Positions 34,289-43,356 of a DNA stretch of 64,000 nucleotides are shown here, piece after piece. The notes beneath the pieces were generated by a model. The model was given only the letters and a program-made list of their open reading frames with translations. It was not told the DNA's origin and ran no database searches. Position 1 is the first letter of the stretch; every line of letters starts with the position of its first letter. Origin of the DNA: DMER64 sp964600385. GTDB taxonomy: Bacteria > Bacteroidota > Bacteroidia > Bacteroidales > UBA932. Made by a program: the position numbers and the translations under genes. The stretch spans positions 1 through 64,000 of the forward strand of contig CAZRJC010000005.1 in assembly GCA_964600385.1 (NCBI GenBank), given 5' to 3'.

Positions 34289-35536
34289 ATGGTTGAAACA
34301 AGGAGAAAACAACTCTTTCCCGAGGTAACCGACGAACAGTGGAACGACTGGAAATGGCAGGTGAAGAACCGCATTGTAAGCCTGGAGCAACTCAGGAAGT
34401 ATATCCGGCTCACACCGGAAGAAGAAGAAGGGGTGGCCCAGTCTCTGAAAATGCTCAGGATGGCCATCACCCCTTATTATCTTAGCCTGATAGATCCGGA
34501 CGATCCGTTCTGTCCTGTACGGAAACAGGCCATCCCGACGATTGCCGAAACACACAGGGCCGAGGCCGATCTTCTTGATCCCCTCCACGAGGACGAAGAC
34601 TCTCCCGTGCCGGGCCTTACTCACAGATACCCCGACAGGGTACTGTTCCTGATTACGGACCAGTGCTCCATGTATTGCCGTCATTGTACGCGGCGCCGTT
34701 TTGCCGGACAGAAGGACCACGAGTCTACTACCGACAGGATCCAGGCTGCCATTGATTACATAGCCCGTACACCACAGGTGAGAGATGTGCTGCTTTCCGG
34801 CGGCGATGCCCTTATGGTGAGCGATGAACGGCTCGAGTCCATAATCAGACGCCTTCGCGAAATTCCTCACGTGGAGATCATCCGTATCGGCACACGTGTG
34901 CCGGTAGTATGCCCCCAGCGTATTACACCCGAACTGGTTGCCATGCTCAGGAAATACCATCCCATATGGCTGAACACCCATTTCAATCATCCCAACGAAA
35001 TAACCGCCGAATCCATTGCAGCCTGCGAAAGGATGGCAGATGCCGGTATTCCTTTGGGAAATCAGAGCGTGTTGCTCCGCGGGGTAAACGATTGCGTGCA
35101 TATCATGAAAGACCTGGTACAGAAGCTGGTAAGAATGCGTGTTCGTCCTTATTATATTTATCAGTGCGACCTTTCAATGGGACTGGAACATTTCCGTACG
35201 CCTGTTTCAAAGGGTATTGAGATTATGGAAGGACTGCGCGGACATACTTCGGGCTATGCGGTACCTACTTTTGTGGTGGATGCTCCGGGCGGAGGAGGCA
35301 AGACTCCGGTCATGCCTACCTATATAATAAGCCAATCCCCCGGAAGGGTTGTCCTGCGTAATTACGAAGGCGTCATTACCACTTATACCGAGCCGGCAGA
35401 CTACACCAATGAATGCCATTGCAGATTCTGTGAGGAAAAACGCCGGCTGGAAGGTGTATCGGGGCTTTTGGAAGGACAGCAGTTATCCATGGAACCGGCC
35501 ACACTGGCAAGAAAAGAAAGAAACCACAAACACTGA
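34289..35536 (+). CDS. kamA: L-lysine 2,3-aminomutase
   Basis: Radical SAM, PLP-dependent enzyme that turns L-lysine into L-beta-lysine, the entry step of the pathway. The 415 residues align with clostridial KamA: cluster cysteines C126-x3-C130-x2-C133 (CSMYCRHC), PLP lysine at K338 in GGGGKTP, and Asp294 and Asp331, which correspond with a one-residue shift to the substrate-binding aspartates of the Clostridium subterminale enzyme. This supports true lysine 2,3-aminomutase activity over the EpmB-type paralogues. A zinc-binding CHCRFC region lies near the C-terminus. Confidence 0.97.
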   Translation: MVETRRKQLFPEVTDEQWNDWKWQVKNRIVSLEQLRKYIRLTPEEEEGVAQSLKMLRMAITPYYLSLIDPDDPFCPVRKQAIPTIAETHRAEADLLDPLHEDEDSPVPGLTHRYPDRVLFLITDQCSMYCRHCTRRRFAGQKDHESTTDRIQAAIDYIARTPQVRDVLLSGGDALMVSDERLESIIRRLREIPHVEIIRIGTRVPVVCPQRITPELVAMLRKYHPIWLNTHFNHPNEITAESIAACERMADAGIPLGNQSVLLRGVNDCVHIMKDLVQKLVRMRVRPYYIYQCDLSMGLEHFRTPVSKGIEIMEGLRGHTSGYAVPTFVVDAPGGGGKTPVMPTYIISQSPGRVVLRNYEGVITTYTEPADYTNECHCRFCEEKRRLEGVSGLLEGQQLSMEPATLARKERNHKH

Positions 35537-35539
35537 CCT

Positions 35540-36556
35540 ATGCCTTTTATTGACCGCATACGCAAGTATACAAGTCTGTCAATAGTAGGATTGGAAAAGA
35601 ATACAGGAAAGACGGAGTGCCTGAATTATGTATTGCGCAGGATGGCGCAGACGCAAACGCAGGTAGCCGTGACTTCCATAGGAATTGACGGCGAGAGGGT
35701 AGACCTGATAAAGTCTACCCCCAAGCCTGAAATTTATGTAGAGCCGGGCATGTATTTTACCACATTGTCCCGTTATTACCTGGAGAAGAGATTTTGTGCG
35801 GAAATATGCGAAGTGGACAACGGGAGTGCGGTATCGGGAGGTCTGGTGACCGCCAGGGCGCTGGAAAGAGGTAAAATAATACTGGCAGGACCGTCCGATA
35901 CGGTTTCCCTGGCCAGGTGGGTGGAACAGGCTCCCTTAAAGTGGCAGGTTGACCTTGCCCTGGTAGACGGAGCGCTTTCCCGGATGAGTCTGGCTTCTCC
36001 GGCGGTGACTCAGGCGATGATCCTCACCACAGGCGCTGCCTATTCGGCCAACATGACCCGGTTACTGGGCAGAACGCGCTTTGTGTACGATACACTTTGC
36101 CTGCCCGCCGTTCCAAAGGAACTGGCCGGACGTTGCGGGGAAGTTGTACGGGGTGTCTGGGCTGTTGATGAACGGGGTGAACTGAAGGATTTAGGCATCC
36201 ACTCTGCCTTGCGTACGCAGGATGTGACTAAAATCATACATTCCGGAGAACGAAGAATATTTATTCCGGGAGTTGTGAGCAATACGTTGCTCGATAAATT
36301 GGGACATCAAAAAGAAGTGAACGGAATGGAGCTGATCATAAGGGATTTTTCCCGACTGTTCACAGAACCTGATGTTTTTTACCGTTTTTTGAAAGAAGGT
36401 GGAAAGATAAGTACAGTGCTGAAAACCAATTTAATAGCTGTATGCGTCAATCCCTGGTCCCCCGAAGGGTATCATTTGAATGCCACTGAATTGGAAACAA
36501 GAATGCAGGAAGTACTGGAACTTCCCGTATACAACATAAAAAGGCTTGAGCAATGA
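35540..36556 (+). CDS. kamB: KamB-like P-loop protein
   Basis: 338-residue protein of the lysine fermentation operon. It has an early P-loop, GLEKNTGKTE (about residues 17-26), and no membrane segment or signal. The rest is not recognisable by eye as a known ATPase family. Position directly between kamA and the MutS-like gene matches kamB in clostridial and fusobacterial lysine operons. Its role is not established; with KamC it may service the B12- or radical-dependent mutases. It overlaps the next gene by 4 bp. Confidence 0.82.
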   Translation: MPFIDRIRKYTSLSIVGLEKNTGKTECLNYVLRRMAQTQTQVAVTSIGIDGERVDLIKSTPKPEIYVEPGMYFTTLSRYYLEKRFCAEICEVDNGSAVSGGLVTARALERGKIILAGPSDTVSLARWVEQAPLKWQVDLALVDGALSRMSLASPAVTQAMILTTGAAYSANMTRLLGRTRFVYDTLCLPAVPKELAGRCGEVVRGVWAVDERGELKDLGIHSALRTQDVTKIIHSGERRIFIPGVVSNTLLDKLGHQKEVNGMELIIRDFSRLFTEPDVFYRFLKEGGKISTVLKTNLIAVCVNPWSPEGYHLNATELETRMQEVLELPVYNIKRLEQ

Positions 36557-37953
36557 AATTCAGCCGGATGACTGAACATATAGACGGATTGAAATACCTG
36601 ACCGGAAAGCTGGAACTGTCCGGTTCAAGGCCCATGCGTTACCTCATGCAAACGCCTTTCTGCACCAACAGGCAGGCGCTGGAAAAGGGATTTGATATCC
36701 TGCAGGCTGCTTTGGATCTGGTATCGGATCCGGCACGTTTGCCCGATTGCATGCGTCTGAATCATCTATTCTCGCAGATTCACGATATTCAGGGTACTTT
36801 ACAGGCAGTGGCCGATAAAAGGATTCTCGACGAAATTGAATTGTTCGAAATCAAATATTTCGCCTTTCTCTGTTCCGATATCTCCGGGCTGCTCAATGAC
36901 ATGGGCTTTACTCACGAGCCTTTGTACCCTTTGAATGAAGTAAGGACCATGCTCGATCCGGACGGAACGGGAGTTGTATCGTTCTATATATATAACAGTT
37001 ACAGCCAATCCCTTGCCTCGGCGCGTGATCGTCTCAAAGGCACGGATTCCGGTGAACAGCCCGGAGAATGGGAAAAGCTGCGGCAGGCCGTGGACAAAGC
37101 CGAGCTGGAAGTCAGAGAGGAGTTGAGTCGCAGGATGAGTGATCATTCAGAGAAGCTCAGGAAAAATTTTGATACCCTGGCCCGGATTGAAATCTGGTTT
37201 GCAAAAGCTTATCTGGCAAAACGTTACCGGTTGGTTCGTCCTGAGTTTATAAACGACGAAGAACCGGAATTCCTTGCCATTGAGGGAATGTTTCATCCGC
37301 AAATTGCCGATTCCCTTGAAGATTCGGGAAATTCATTCCAGCCGGTTTCCATTCGTCTGGAAAGCGGACCCTGCCTGCTGACAGGTGCCAACATGAGCGG
37401 AAAGACGGTGGTATTGAAGACGGTATCGCTTATTCAGACCCTTGCGCAATACGGATTCTTTGTTCCGGCCGGGAAAGCCCGTCTGAGCATGATAGAGGAG
37501 CTTTTCCTTGTGAGCGGCGACAGACAGGACCAGTTGCGGGGCCTTTCTTCATTTGCTGCCGAGATGTTGGAACTTAACCGTATTTTTGCCGCCGTGAAAA
37601 AAGGCACCCCGCTGCTTGTACTGATTGACGAACCTGCCAGAACGACTAATCCGAATGAGGGCATGGCACTCGTCTCTGCGCTGGCAGATTTTTTCACCCT
37701 TCACCGTATTACGGCACTCATAAGTACTCATTTTGGTGACATGAAGCTGTCTTGCAAAAAGTTACGTGTCAAAGGCTTTACAGGTCAGAGTGTCGTTCCC
37801 GGAGAAGTGAATGCACAGAATATTAACAAGTATATTGATTATAGTCTTGTAGAAGACATGGACGGACTGGTTCCGGAAGAAGCGTTGCGGATTGCCCGGT
37901 TGCTGGGCGTAGATGATTCTTTTCTGGAACTGGCAAAGAAATATGTAAAATGA
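36553..37953 (+). CDS. kamC: KamC-like MutS-family ATPase
   Basis: 466 residues ending in a MutS-type ABC ATPase. Walker A is GANMSGKT (278-285), the signature region is QLRGLSSFAAEM (about 327-338), Walker B is LLVLIDEPA (354-362) and the switch His is in STHF (391-394). The N-terminal half (about 1-230) is helical, with a core-like region but no mismatch-recognition domain, so DNA mismatch repair is unlikely. It matches kamC of known lysine operons by position. It overlaps kamD by 4 bp, so KamB, KamC and KamD are translationally coupled, which suggests the ATPases act on lysine 5,6-aminomutase. That function is an inference. Confidence 0.85.
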   Translation: MKFSRMTEHIDGLKYLTGKLELSGSRPMRYLMQTPFCTNRQALEKGFDILQAALDLVSDPARLPDCMRLNHLFSQIHDIQGTLQAVADKRILDEIELFEIKYFAFLCSDISGLLNDMGFTHEPLYPLNEVRTMLDPDGTGVVSFYIYNSYSQSLASARDRLKGTDSGEQPGEWEKLRQAVDKAELEVREELSRRMSDHSEKLRKNFDTLARIEIWFAKAYLAKRYRLVRPEFINDEEPEFLAIEGMFHPQIADSLEDSGNSFQPVSIRLESGPCLLTGANMSGKTVVLKTVSLIQTLAQYGFFVPAGKARLSMIEELFLVSGDRQDQLRGLSSFAAEMLELNRIFAAVKKGTPLLVLIDEPARTTNPNEGMALVSALADFFTLHRITALISTHFGDMKLSCKKLRVKGFTGQSVVPGEVNAQNINKYIDYSLVEDMDGLVPEEALRIARLLGVDDSFLELAKKYVK

Positions 37954-39506
37954 CAGAATCAAAATTAGGTTTGGATTTCGGTAAAGTACATTACGCCAAA
38001 AATGTGGCGCGTGATATAGCCGGTCAGGTACAGGAGTTTGTGGAACACTTTACGACCGTTGCCGTGGAGCGTACTTTATGCCGGCTAATGGGTATTGACG
38101 GAATTGACAAAAACGGTGTACCCCTGCCGAATGTGCTTACAGATGCATTGAAGGATAACGGGATGCTTTCTGCCGGAGCACTGCACTTCCTTGGAAATGC
38201 AATGATTCATACGGGCAGGACACCCGCGGACATTGCCGTTGCCGTATCTGAGGGAAAGCTTGACGTCAGGACAGTGCCGGTAAGTGACCCGCAGAAGATG
38301 CTTTTTGCGCTGAAACCCTTCATGGATAAAAGTATTGCACGAATCAGAGAAAAAAGAGCCCGTCGCGAGCACTACCTGAATACGATAGGCGAGGGACCGC
38401 GTCCGTATCTCTATGTGATTGTGGCCACAGGGAATATTTTCGAAGACGTTGTACAGGCTCAGGCCGCAGCGCGTCAGGGGGCCGATATTATTGCTGTAAT
38501 CCGCACCACGGGACAATCTCTGCTCGATTACGTACCATACGGAGCCACTACCGAAGGATTCGGAGGAACCTATGCAACCCAGGAGAATTTCAGGATCATG
38601 CGTTCCGCCCTGGACCAGGTAAGTGAGGAAGTGGGGCGGTACATCAGACTGTGCAATTATTGTTCTGGGCTCTGCATGCCCGAGATAGCCGTCATGGGGG
38701 CCCTGGAAGGGCTCGATGTGATGCTTAACGATGCTTTGTACGGTATTCTTTTCCGTGACATCAACATGCAGCGCACACTCGTTGACCAGTATTTCTCCCG
38801 CATAATCAATGGATTTGCAGGGGTAATCATAAATACGGGAGAGGATAATTACCTGACCACAGCCGATGCCTATGACGAGGCACATACCGTACTGGCCTCG
38901 GACCTTATAAACGAACAGCTGGCCCTTATGGCCGGCCTTCCCGAAGAACAAATGGGACTTGGACACGCTTTCGAGATGGATCCGGCCATGGAAAATGCTT
39001 TTCTGTATGAACTGGCTCAGGCCCGCATGACGCGTGAAATATTTCCCAATGCGCCGTTAAAATACATGCCTCCTACAAAATTCATGACCGGCAATATTTT
39101 CAGAGGTCATATCCAGGATGCGCTTTTTAACCTGGCCGGCATCTGGACAGGGCAGGGGATACAGCTGCTGGGAATGCCCACCGAGGCCATACATACTCCT
39201 TTCATGAGCGACCGGTATCTCTCCATTGAAAACGCCAAATACATCTTTACCAGTTTCAGGAATATAGGTGACGAGGTGGAATTCAAAGAAGGAGGCATTA
39301 TCCGCAGGCGCGCCTCGGAAGTTCTGCAGAATGCTATCGACTTGCTCGAAAAGCTTAAGAATGAAGGACTTTTCACTGCTCTTGAAAAAGGATACTTTGC
39401 AGACGTCAAACGTCCTAAAAACGGCGGAAAAGGGCTTTCCGGCGTCACTGAAAAATCGGGATCTTATATAAATCCGTTTATTGAATTACTAAAAGGGAAT
39501 AAATAA
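37950..39506 (+). CDS. kamD: Lysine 5,6-aminomutase alpha subunit
   Basis: Large subunit (518 residues, normal length) of the adenosylcobalamin- and PLP-dependent mutase that moves the terminal amino group of beta-lysine from C6 to C5, giving 3,5-diaminohexanoate. It forms the TIM-barrel part of the complex. Conserved stretches include PYLYVIVATGNIFEDVVQAQ, GQSLLDYVPYGATTEGFGG and YMPPTKFMTGNIFRGH. It is 2 bp from the beta subunit gene, as usual. Confidence 0.97.
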   Translation: MTESKLGLDFGKVHYAKNVARDIAGQVQEFVEHFTTVAVERTLCRLMGIDGIDKNGVPLPNVLTDALKDNGMLSAGALHFLGNAMIHTGRTPADIAVAVSEGKLDVRTVPVSDPQKMLFALKPFMDKSIARIREKRARREHYLNTIGEGPRPYLYVIVATGNIFEDVVQAQAAARQGADIIAVIRTTGQSLLDYVPYGATTEGFGGTYATQENFRIMRSALDQVSEEVGRYIRLCNYCSGLCMPEIAVMGALEGLDVMLNDALYGILFRDINMQRTLVDQYFSRIINGFAGVIINTGEDNYLTTADAYDEAHTVLASDLINEQLALMAGLPEEQMGLGHAFEMDPAMENAFLYELAQARMTREIFPNAPLKYMPPTKFMTGNIFRGHIQDALFNLAGIWTGQGIQLLGMPTEAIHTPFMSDRYLSIENAKYIFTSFRNIGDEVEFKEGGIIRRRASEVLQNAIDLLEKLKNEGLFTALEKGYFADVKRPKNGGKGLSGVTEKSGSYINPFIELLKGNK

Positions 39507-39508
39507 TT

Positions 39509-40294
39509 ATGAGCGGCGGACTGTATTCAATGGATTCCCAGGATTTTGATAAAACCCTGGATCTCACAAAAATCAAACCTTACGGGGACACTATGAACGA
39601 CGGCAAAGTACAGTTGAGTTTTACCCTGCCTGTGTCTTGCGGACCCGAAGCTATAGAGGCAGCCAAACAACTGCTGAAGGCCATGGGCCTGGACAATCCT
39701 CAGGTAGTTTTTTATCGCGAGCTCACACCGGGCTTCACTTTTTTCAACTGTTACGGAAGTCTCCTGCATACAGTGGATTTCACGTCCATTCGCGTGCCAA
39801 AGGTGGACAGTACTGTCATGGACATGCACCAGATTGACGAGTACATTAAGGAAAACATTGGCCGTAAACTCGTTATGGTTGGCGCCAGCACCGGAACCGA
39901 TGCACATACGGTGGGCATAGATGCCATTATGAATATGAAAGGCTATGCAGGGCATTACGGATTGGAACGCTACGATATGATTGAGGCACTGAATATGGGT
40001 TCACAGGTTCTGAACGAGGAGATAATTGCCAAAGCCATGGAGATGAATGCTGATGCCATCCTGGTCTCCCAAACGGTAACGCAGAAAGATGTGCATATTA
40101 AAAACCTGGTGGAATTCATAGAGATGATGGAGGCCGAAGGATTGCGCGAAAGAATGATTGTTGTTTGCGGCGGTCCCCGGATCACTCACGAACTGGCCAG
40201 AGAACTGGGTTTCGATGCCGGATTCGGGATAAATACCTATGCCGAGGACGTAGCCTCTTTCGTAGCCCAGGAATATGTGAGAAGACAAAAATAG
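39509..40294 (+). CDS. kamE: Lysine 5,6-aminomutase beta subunit
   Basis: B12- and PLP-carrying subunit, 261 residues. The motif DAHTVG holds His133, the lower ligand of cobalt, and Lys144 in NMKGYAG is the PLP Schiff-base lysine. Both numbers equal those reported for the Clostridium sticklandii enzyme, so no insertion or deletion precedes them. The N-terminal 100 residues form the dimerisation domain and the rest a Rossmann-like cobalamin domain. It works with KamD in the cytoplasm and needs cobalamin uptake or synthesis, for which no gene is in the window. Confidence 0.97.
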   Translation: MSGGLYSMDSQDFDKTLDLTKIKPYGDTMNDGKVQLSFTLPVSCGPEAIEAAKQLLKAMGLDNPQVVFYRELTPGFTFFNCYGSLLHTVDFTSIRVPKVDSTVMDMHQIDEYIKENIGRKLVMVGASTGTDAHTVGIDAIMNMKGYAGHYGLERYDMIEALNMGSQVLNEEIIAKAMEMNADAILVSQTVTQKDVHIKNLVEFIEMMEAEGLRERMIVVCGGPRITHELARELGFDAGFGINTYAEDVASFVAQEYVRRQK

Positions 40295-40324
40295 TATTAA
40301 TCTAATTATCAGATATTAATCATT

Positions 40325-40987
40325 ATGGACAAAAATCAGATCAGAGAAGTGATCGCACGTCGTGCTGCATTGGAACTGCATGACGGTGATGTGGTCAATC
40401 TGGGCATAGGCCTGCCTACCGAAGTGTTAAAATACCTGCCTTCCAACATTCACGTTGCCATGCAATCAGAGAACGGATGTATAGGTATGGGTAATCCACC
40501 GGCTCCGGGTAATGAGAATCCCAATTTGATTAATGCCGGAGGGGGACCTATAACGCTTGTACCGGGCGCTTCCTGTTTCGATTCGGCGACTTCCTTTGCC
40601 ATTATCAGGGGAGGACACGTTAACGTTACTTTGCTTGGTTCTCTGCAGGTAGATGAAAAAGGCAATATTGCCAATTGGGCCATTCCCGGTGTTAAAGTCC
40701 CCGGTATTGGCGGTGCAATGGATTTGATTACAGGTGCCAGAAAAGTGATCGTGACCATGGAACACACGGCCAAAGGGCAGCATAAGATACTAAAAGAATG
40801 CACGTTGCCCCTGACTGCAGCCGGCCAGGTCAATACCATCATTACCGAGATGGGTGTGATGGAAGTAACTCCTGAAGGACTGGTTATTAAAGAGATACAT
40901 CCCGAGTTTACCGTAGATCAGGTGCAGGCTGCAACCGGTTGCACTCTGATTATTCCCGATGATTTGATTCCCATGCAAAATGTTTAA
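40325..40987 (+). CDS. atoA: Butyrate-acetoacetate CoA-transferase subunit B
   Basis: Beta subunit, 220 residues, with the catalytic Glu in SENGCIGMGNPP and the GGGPITLVPGASCFDSATSF and RGGHVNVTLLG segments of AtoA/CtfB. It pairs with the alpha subunit encoded at the start of the operon, about 8.3 kb away, an unusual separation since these subunits are mostly adjacent. The 30-bp gap before it is the largest inside the second half of the operon. Confidence 0.94.
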   Translation: MDKNQIREVIARRAALELHDGDVVNLGIGLPTEVLKYLPSNIHVAMQSENGCIGMGNPPAPGNENPNLINAGGGPITLVPGASCFDSATSFAIIRGGHVNVTLLGSLQVDEKGNIANWAIPGVKVPGIGGAMDLITGARKVIVTMEHTAKGQHKILKECTLPLTAAGQVNTIITEMGVMEVTPEGLVIKEIHPEFTVDQVQAATGCTLIIPDDLIPMQNV

Positions 40988-40995
40988 AAAGTGAA

Positions 40996-42201
40996 ATGAT
41001 GAAAAAAGTATATATAGTTGCGGCCAAGCGTACGGCCATTGGTAAAATGCTGGGGTCACTCACCAGCGTACCCCCCGCAGAACTTGGAGCTGTGGTTATT
41101 AGAAAGATTTTGGAAGACACGGCTGTGGATCCTGCCAGAATTGATGAAGTGATTGTGGGCAATATTCTAATGGCTGGCCAGAAACAGGGTGTAGCCCGTC
41201 AGGCAGCCATTAAGGCCGGTATTCCCGTGGAAGTTCCCGCTTACGGGGTGAACATGATCTGCGGAAGCGGCATGAAAGCCATAATGAACGCATATCAGGC
41301 TGTTGTCAGCGGCGATGAGGACCTGGTACTTGCCGGAGGCGTAGAGAACATGTCCTCTGCAGGTTTTGTGCTCCACGGGGTGCGCGAAGGGGTTAAAATG
41401 GGCAATTTCAATGCTATAGACCACATGGTATGTGACGGCCTTACCGATGCTTTCAAGGAGTATCACATGGGTGTTACCGCCGAGAACGTAGCCGAGCAAT
41501 GCGGCATTTCCCGCGAAGCGCAGGATGAATTTTCACTGAAATCACAGCAAAAAGCTATAAACGCCATTGACAAGGGCATTTTCAGGGAAGAAATCGTACC
41601 TGTAAATATTACCAGGAAAAAAGAAACGGTTGTGTTCGAAACCGATGAATTTCCCAACAGAAGCACGAACAGGGAAAAAATGGCCGGGTTACGTCCTGCC
41701 TTCAAGAAAGACGGAACCGTAACCGCAGGAAACTCCTCGGGAATCAACGACGGAGCTTCATTCGTCCTTGTGGCATCTGAGGAAGCCGTTAAAAAAAATA
41801 ATCTGACCCCCATGGTAGAGATCGTTGCCACTGCACAGGCAGGAGTTGATCCTTCTGTGATGGGACTTGGCCCCGTACCGGCTATTGCCAGGGTACTCAA
41901 GAAAGCCGGCATGACCCTGAAGGACATAGATGTATTAGAGCTGAACGAGGCTTTTGCCGCACAGTCGCTTGGCGTGATTTCTCACCTGAAACAGGAACAC
42001 GGGGTAGATGACAACTGGTTTGAGGACCATTGCAATGTGAATGGCGGGGCCATTGCGCTGGGCCATCCAATAGGTGCATCCGGCAACAGGATCACTGTCA
42101 GTCTTATATATGAAATGAAACGCCGCAATGCCCGTTACGGACTGGCCTCGTTATGCATAGGAGGAGGCATGGGAACGGCGGTTATCCTAAAAAAAGTATA
42201 G
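40996..42201 (+). CDS. Acetyl-CoA acetyltransferase (thiolase)
   Basis: Thiolase of 401 residues that splits acetoacetyl-CoA with CoA into two acetyl-CoA. The nucleophile is Cys89 in NMICGSGMKAI; the catalytic His is in NVNGGAIALGHPIGASG and the second Cys in SLCIGGGMG. Two ATG codons are adjacent at the start. In this operon it recovers the acetyl-CoA used by Kce and yields the extra acetyl-CoA that supports ATP formation. Confidence 0.96.
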   Translation: MMKKVYIVAAKRTAIGKMLGSLTSVPPAELGAVVIRKILEDTAVDPARIDEVIVGNILMAGQKQGVARQAAIKAGIPVEVPAYGVNMICGSGMKAIMNAYQAVVSGDEDLVLAGGVENMSSAGFVLHGVREGVKMGNFNAIDHMVCDGLTDAFKEYHMGVTAENVAEQCGISREAQDEFSLKSQQKAINAIDKGIFREEIVPVNITRKKETVVFETDEFPNRSTNREKMAGLRPAFKKDGTVTAGNSSGINDGASFVLVASEEAVKKNNLTPMVEIVATAQAGVDPSVMGLGPVPAIARVLKKAGMTLKDIDVLELNEAFAAQSLGVISHLKQEHGVDDNWFEDHCNVNGGAIALGHPIGASGNRITVSLIYEMKRRNARYGLASLCIGGGMGTAVILKKV

Positions 42202-42204
42202 ATA

Positions 42205-43350
42205 ATGGATTTTGGATTTAATAAAACAGAAGAGCTCTTCAGGCAGATGATCTGCGAATTTGCCACAAGGGAAGTAAAGCCCCTGGCAGCGGAGATTGAC
42301 GAAGAAGAGCGTTTTCCCGAAGAGACAGTTAAAAAAATGGCGGAAACTGGGCTTATGGGTATTTCGGTTCCAGTAGCTTACGGAGGAGCCGGAGGGTCTC
42401 ATCTGATGTATATCATGGCAGTGGAGGAGCTTTCGCGTGTTTGCGGTACAACGGGCGTAATACTGAGTGCCCATACTTCTCTGTGCGTAGAGCCGATCCT
42501 CCAGTTCGGGAATGAAGCCCAGAAAATAAAATACCTGCCCAAACTGGCCTCGGGCGAATGGCTGGGTGCTTTCGGTCTTACCGAGCCCAACGCCGGAACC
42601 GATGCAGCCGGTCAGCAGACTTACGCCGTGGAGAACGGAGACAGCTGGGTGCTGAACGGAACCAAGATATTCATTACCAACGCCAACTATGCCGATGTAT
42701 TCATTGTCATGGCCATGACAGATAAATCACAGGGCACCAGAGGCATTTCTGCATTCATAGTGGAAGCCGGTACACCGGGTTTCTCCATTGGAAAGAAAGA
42801 AAAGAAAATGGGGATCAGAGGGTCTGCAACCGCGGAACTGATTTTTGAAAACTGCCGTATTCCCAAAGAAAACCTTCTGGGTAAAACAGGCGCCGGTTTT
42901 AAAATTGCCATGATTACCCTGGACGGGGGCCGGATAGGCATTGCCGCCCAGGCGCTGGGCATTGCTCAGGGTGCCATGGATGAAACCATCCGCTACACCC
43001 AGGAACGTAAACAGTTTGGAAAACCCATCTCGGCTTTCCAGAATACCCAGTTTCAGATGGCCGGCCTGGAGACGAAGGTTCAGGCAGCGCGCCTGCTGGT
43101 CTATTCCGCTTCGGTAAGAAAAGGCCTCGGGCTTCCTTACGCCAAAGATGCGGCCATGGCCAAGTTGTTTGCCTCGGAAACGGCTATGGAAGTGACTACC
43201 AAGGCTGTGCAATTCCACGGAGGGTATGGCTATACCAGGGAATATCCTGTTGAACGAATGATGCGCGATGCCAAGATCACCGAGATTTATGAAGGAACAT
43301 CGGAAGTACAGAAGATGGTGATTGCCGCCTCGCTATTCCCCAAAAAATAA
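42205..43350 (+). CDS. bcd: Butyryl-CoA (short-chain acyl-CoA) dehydrogenase
   Basis: FAD enzyme of 381 residues, the standard acyl-CoA dehydrogenase length. The N-terminal domain has FGLTEPNAGTDA and WVLNGTKIFITNA; the C-terminal domain has QFHGGYGYTREYPVERMMRD and the catalytic Glu in EIYEGTSE. In this pathway it works as a crotonyl-CoA reductase, taking electrons through the EtfAB encoded just downstream. Together they may bifurcate electrons to ferredoxin, as in other butyrate formers, but bifurcation cannot be read directly here. Confidence 0.94.
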   Translation: MDFGFNKTEELFRQMICEFATREVKPLAAEIDEEERFPEETVKKMAETGLMGISVPVAYGGAGGSHLMYIMAVEELSRVCGTTGVILSAHTSLCVEPILQFGNEAQKIKYLPKLASGEWLGAFGLTEPNAGTDAAGQQTYAVENGDSWVLNGTKIFITNANYADVFIVMAMTDKSQGTRGISAFIVEAGTPGFSIGKKEKKMGIRGSATAELIFENCRIPKENLLGKTGAGFKIAMITLDGGRIGIAAQALGIAQGAMDETIRYTQERKQFGKPISAFQNTQFQMAGLETKVQAARLLVYSASVRKGLGLPYAKDAAMAKLFASETAMEVTTKAVQFHGGYGYTREYPVERMMRDAKITEIYEGTSEVQKMVIAASLFPKK

Positions 43351-43356
43351 TTGAAT

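Noticed and set aside
33369..34301. 310-codon minus-strand open frame
   Set aside because: Antisense to kdd, which is certain by family match and operon position.
34100..35101. 333-codon minus-strand open frame
   Set aside because: Antisense to kamA; a frame shadow of a GC-richer coding strand.
36553..37953. DNA mismatch repair protein MutS
   Set aside because: The ATPase motifs fit MutS, but mismatch-binding parts are absent and the gene lies inside the lysine operon in the kamC position.
38085..38966. 293-codon minus-strand open frame
   Set aside because: Antisense to kamD with Cys/His-rich, low-quality translation.
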